This document shows positions 60,844-64,000 of a stretch of DNA of 64,000 nt, piece after piece (within the stretch, counting starts at the first letter, position 1; the number at the start of each line of letters is the position of its first letter). Made by a program: the position numbers and the translations under genes. This DNA is from Subtercola endophyticus (GTDB lineage: Bacteria; Actinomycetota; Actinomycetes; Actinomycetales; Microbacteriaceae). The notes under the pieces are model-generated. The model worked only from the letters and a program-made list of their open reading frames with translations, searched no databases and had not been told where the DNA came from. The DNA lies in assembly GCF_021044565.1 (NCBI RefSeq), contig NZ_CP087997.1, forward strand, positions 2,356,001 to 2,420,000, given 5' to 3'.

Positions 60844-63800
60844 TCAGGGCTTCACCCCGAGCATGTACACACGAAATTGATTCGTGACTTCGTCAACAGG
60901 AGTCTTGCCGACTAGTCCGAGATCGCGTAGTCGACCTAGCAGCGCGAAATGTGCCTTGTCATTCGGCAGGCTCGTTTGGTGCGCCTTCTCCGCGATCTTC
61001 TTATAGTTGCCACCCAAATCTTCTAAGAGGCGAGTCAACTCCGGGGCTTCATACGTGACCAAGATTGGTTGCACGAGGGTCGCGATTGCTGCAGGGCGCA
61101 CCCCTGCCTTCGCGAGAATCTCGAGTGTCTCCTTACCAATTGTGAAATTGGCAGAAATAGCGAGATTCGCGAGAGCCTCACAGCCCTCGGCAGTGACGTC
61201 GTCTTCAAACTCAACGAGATTCTTCAGAAGCGCCAGTTTCCCTTCGTCAGAGACGGCAGGATCCGTAGCGATCAGAGTAAAGCCGTAAGGCGTCAAGGTT
61301 GTATCGCGAACGTAGGCGGGGAAGGCTGCCGAACGGATTATTAGTGCGATCTTTGCCGCCCAGTCGTTTAGGTGCTCGAACGTCTCAAGATCGTCAGGCA
61401 ACAGTCCTTGCTGCACCAGCAATCCGAACAGCTCGTCGCTTGTCGGCTCAACTTTCGCGATAACCAGGTTATGTATCCCGAGACTCTTCAGTATCGAGAT
61501 CTTCACGTCCGGGCTGAGTCGCAAATCGTTGACCACGAGGAGCCCAGCATTTTCCCGCTCTTGAGACTCGGCATGGACTTGGTGGATTGCTCCGCTCTTC
61601 TGCAGCAACGCGGCCAGATCGGCGTCAATCATGAAATTGCTTTTGGCGAGGTACGCGGTGAAGTTGTCCCAAGTGCACTCGAAGCGTCCTGCTCGGGCAA
61701 GTGCGGGCCAGACGGATTCAGGCACACTTTTGACGTTCTCGACCATGCATCCCGACGAGGCGCGCGATGCTATCTCCGCAATCTGCGACGAGGCTTCATT
61801 TTCGAGCTCGCTCAGAATTGAGATGAAGCTTTGCGGTTTGATGATACTCGTCGCATGCTCGTCTTCAATAATCTCGATGTATCGATCAAGATGATGAGTC
61901 ACGTACGAATAGGCCGGTTTATTCGAGTCGAGAATCAGGTCTAACGCAATTTCCTTATCCCCGGTGATCACTCGAAGATTCTTGGCTGACAACTGATAAA
62001 TGGAGCGATTGACAACAGCGAGGCGAATTTGTTCGCTAAGTAGGCTCAGGTCAGTGATCGTCGCACCTAGACCTTCCAAAACTTGCGCAATCCTTCCCGC
62101 AATGCGGCTGTCCTTGCTGCTCACCAAAGTGGGAATTCGAGCCACATTCCCCCCGATTAGATCGTTCAAACCTTCAGATTCATAAGAACGGTCGGGGCTC
62201 GCTGATGCCAAAGCGACGCCCAGAAGATCGAACAGGCGATCTGATGACAAACTACGAACGCCGGCCAAAACTTGAAAAATGGGCTTCCACGTAGGCGCGA
62301 GCCTGCTAACGAGAACATCCGGTTTCGATCCGTTTTGAAGGTAATACGCCAGGAACCTCTTTCCTAGCGTGTCGTCCTCCTTGATGCGCGCTAGAGCCCA
62401 GTCAAGGAGCTGCGGGCGAGTCGAGAGCAGGCGATCAAATATTTCGACGTTGTAAATACTCTGCCCGCTGAGAATCTCGCGATTCGTCTCAGGAATGAGG
62501 TCGTCAACGTCTGTCACGTTGGCGAAGTGGTACTGGAAATTAGATTTTCTGGGCTGAACGTGCTTGAGGACATATGTCATGGCTGAGGCGCTCGCTGAAG
62601 TTGGGTATTCAGCAACGTAGAGCGAGAAGTTCTGGTCAATGTAGCCAGCCGTTATGAGATCCAGGGCAAGCTCGGACTGGAGGAGCGTTCGCGCCTCGCT
62701 CTCGAGTGCTTCTCTGATGGCTACTAGCTTGGGATGACCGCGAAGCACATCGGACAAACTGCTTGTTCGAACTGCTTCTCTCGAACTCTCAGCGATCCTG
62801 ATCTGTTCTTTGATCTTGCCTGTGGATGCGCTGACCCATTCGTTCACGTCGAGAGATACGCCGAGCATCGCCTCAACTTGGTGAGACGGAAACGAATACA
62901 AGTTGCTGTTCGGAAGTTGCAACTCGACGACACTTCCGGGTGTCGATAGTTGTTTCCAAAACTCGCTGATGACGAATTCGCTCTTATCGAATGGACGTTT
63001 GGAAACAGTGACTTGGCCGGACCAGCGTTGGGGCAGAAACAACGCATCAAAAATCGCCTGAAGTTGAGCACCCAGTTGTTCTGAGCGGTCTGTTGCCGTC
63101 TCGACCGCCTTCAGCCGGGCGGTCAGCCCTTCTAATTCCGTGTCGAATGCTTCGAGCGCCAATAAGACCCTCTCGCTATGGAATAGCCAGACTTTGTCGA
63201 GATTGCTCTGCGCTGCGCCGATGCGTTCGTAATCAGCTAGATGGAGATTCTTGTAGACGACCATCGCAAATAGCTTGTCCGGTGACAGATCCTTGATCCC
63301 TTTCGCGCTTAAGATCTTCCTACTAAATACCTCGTACTCGTTTCGAAGATTCTTGATCAGTCTCATATCTGAAATGTGTTTCCCGACAACACCGAATGCG
63401 TCAGCTGAAACGGCGACCGTTCGCTCAGTGGGGCCGCGAACCGTTTTGAACTCCTCGCTCATTTGGCTTCTCGATGTCCGATAAGAGACGAATGGAACGA
63501 TAGGAATTACAAGATCGAAAAATTTGGTCCTGTTTGTGGCTGCCTGACTCCTTGGGATGAGCCCGGTAGCTTGAGACCTGGTTTCTAAAAGCTCGAAAAT
63601 GCTGTCTTTGATCGCATAAATGAAACGAATTGGCCGCTTGCTGATCTCCTTTGACTGGTTCAGTATCGTGTTTAGCTCGCGAAGAGTCTCAAAGATGTGC
63701 GGGTTCTCAAAGCGGTCAAGATCCTCGAACACCACCACGTCGTATTTCGTCCGTTGGAAAAAGTAGACAATTTCGTCAAGGTATTCATCGAAATAGTAGG

Positions 63801-64000
63801 TGTCTTTGCTGGCGAGACTCACGGTCGCCGGGCCCGCAGTCAACTTGTCAATTCTGAGTCGTCCGTACAACGTCACTTGCAGGAGATAAGCAATCAGGCC
63901 CAACACGACGGCCGCCGCGGTGAGCGACGCTGCCTGAGCAATCCACCCGGCGTTTGGCAGCAGTTCACCGATCCGGTTTGTAATGCCGGTGAAGAACGAA
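60844..64000 (-). CDS. YobI-like membrane P-loop ATPase, 5' end outside window
   Basis: At least 1050 residues are in frame to the window edge. The visible start holds a membrane helix (WIAQAASLTAAAVVLGLIAYLL, split here as two parts). It then has the family's Walker B-like VVVFEDLDRFENPHIFETLRELN and RFIYAIKDSIFE. The Walker A motif is beyond the right edge. The remaining 850 residues are helical and leucine-rich with no catalytic motif, as in YobI/KAP-like STAND ATPases. Such large membrane-anchored NTPases are suspected defence or signalling proteins. It has no close downstream partner on the minus strand within 300 nt. Confidence 0.75.
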   Translation of the reverse strand, partial: SFFTGITNRIGELLPNAGWIAQAASLTAAAVVLGLIAYLLQVTLYGRLRIDKLTAGPATVSLASKDTYYFDEYLDEIVYFFQRTKYDVVVFEDLDRFENPHIFETLRELNTILNQSKEISKRPIRFIYAIKDSIFELLETRSQATGLIPRSQAATNRTKFFDLVIPIVPFVSYRTSRSQMSEEFKTVRGPTERTVAVSADAFGVVGKHISDMRLIKNLRNEYEVFSRKILSAKGIKDLSPDKLFAMVVYKNLHLADYERIGAAQSNLDKVWLFHSERVLLALEAFDTELEGLTARLKAVETATDRSEQLGAQLQAIFDALFLPQRWSGQVTVSKRPFDKSEFVISEFWKQLSTPGSVVELQLPNSNLYSFPSHQVEAMLGVSLDVNEWVSASTGKIKEQIRIAESSREAVRTSSLSDVLRGHPKLVAIREALESEARTLLQSELALDLITAGYIDQNFSLYVAEYPTSASASAMTYVLKHVQPRKSNFQYHFANVTDVDDLIPETNREILSGQSIYNVEIFDRLLSTRPQLLDWALARIKEDDTLGKRFLAYYLQNGSKPDVLVSRLAPTWKPIFQVLAGVRSLSSDRLFDLLGVALASASPDRSYESEGLNDLIGGNVARIPTLVSSKDSRIAGRIAQVLEGLGATITDLSLLSEQIRLAVVNRSIYQLSAKNLRVITGDKEIALDLILDSNKPAYSYVTHHLDRYIEIIEDEHATSIIKPQSFISILSELENEASSQIAEIASRASSGCMVENVKSVPESVWPALARAGRFECTWDNFTAYLAKSNFMIDADLAALLQKSGAIHQVHAESQERENAGLLVVNDLRLSPDVKISILKSLGIHNLVIAKVEPTSDELFGLLVQQGLLPDDLETFEHLNDWAAKIALIIRSAAFPAYVRDTTLTPYGFTLIATDPAVSDEGKLALLKNLVEFEDDVTAEGCEALANLAISANFTIGKETLEILAKAGVRPAAIATLVQPILVTYEAPELTRLLEDLGGNYKKIAEKAHQTSLPNDKAHFALLGRLRDLGLVGKTPVDEVTNQFRVYMLGVKP

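Overview
The window looks like chromosomal DNA of a high-GC actinobacterium, most likely Microbacteriaceae. The reasons are DUF2510 proteins, an ECF sigma factor paired with a DGPF/YCII protein, SdpI/SdpA/SdpB homologues, Vsr-like (MTES_1575-type) nuclease domains and frequent GTG starts. The assignment is inferred from gene content only.

Layout. (1) 1-12.5 kb: a minus-strand, mostly overlapping operon that looks like a DISARM-type anti-phage system. It holds a cytosine-C5 methyltransferase (cut by the left edge), DrmB (DUF1998) and the DrmA helicase, preceded by a NERD/UvrD-like helicase and a 1.6-kaa GHKL ATPase-SF2 helicase fusion. A small winged-helix regulator lies at its head. (2) 12.5-25 kb: an SSB-like gene, an Abi_2 (AbiD/F) HEPN gene with a strongly structured leader and an antitoxin-like C-terminus, and three degenerate copies of one cassette (SSB-like, PD-(D/E)XK nuclease, convergent Nudix, RHH antitoxin, small toxin). 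Between the copies sit an orphan VbhA-type Fic antitoxin, a complete SDP-type bacteriocin operon (sdpI-sdpC-sdpA-sdpB plus two unknown genes) and a YefM/YoeB pair. (3) 25-26.2 kb: a scrap zone of fused or truncated housekeeping-like genes. (4) 26.4-37.8 kb: ordinary chromosome. It carries a conserved actinobacterial gene pair, a META lipoprotein, an ECF sigma/DGPF/RibD-like operon, divergent MerR/DUF4188 genes, and a six-gene amino-acid ABC transporter-DUF3830-glutamine amidotransferase-aldehyde dehydrogenase operon with an Lrp-type regulator.

(5) 37.86 kb to the right edge: a probable integrated island. It begins at a 42-nt 3' fragment of a tRNA-Glu(CTC) gene, the typical att scar. It carries surface and lipoprotein genes, a 1826-aa DUF4011/SF1 helicase/Vsr-like nuclease protein, an Mrr-type nuclease broken by an IS3-family element, an ApeA-like HEPN operon with an extra PD-(D/E)XK protein, a possible ADP-ribosyltransferase-fold protein, a Hin/Tn3-type serine recombinase and a YobI-like P-loop ATPase that runs off the right edge.

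The dominant theme is defence and inter-bacterial conflict: at least four independent anti-phage or abortive-infection loci, several toxin-antitoxin modules and one bacteriocin system, in a region shaped by duplication, deletion and insertion.
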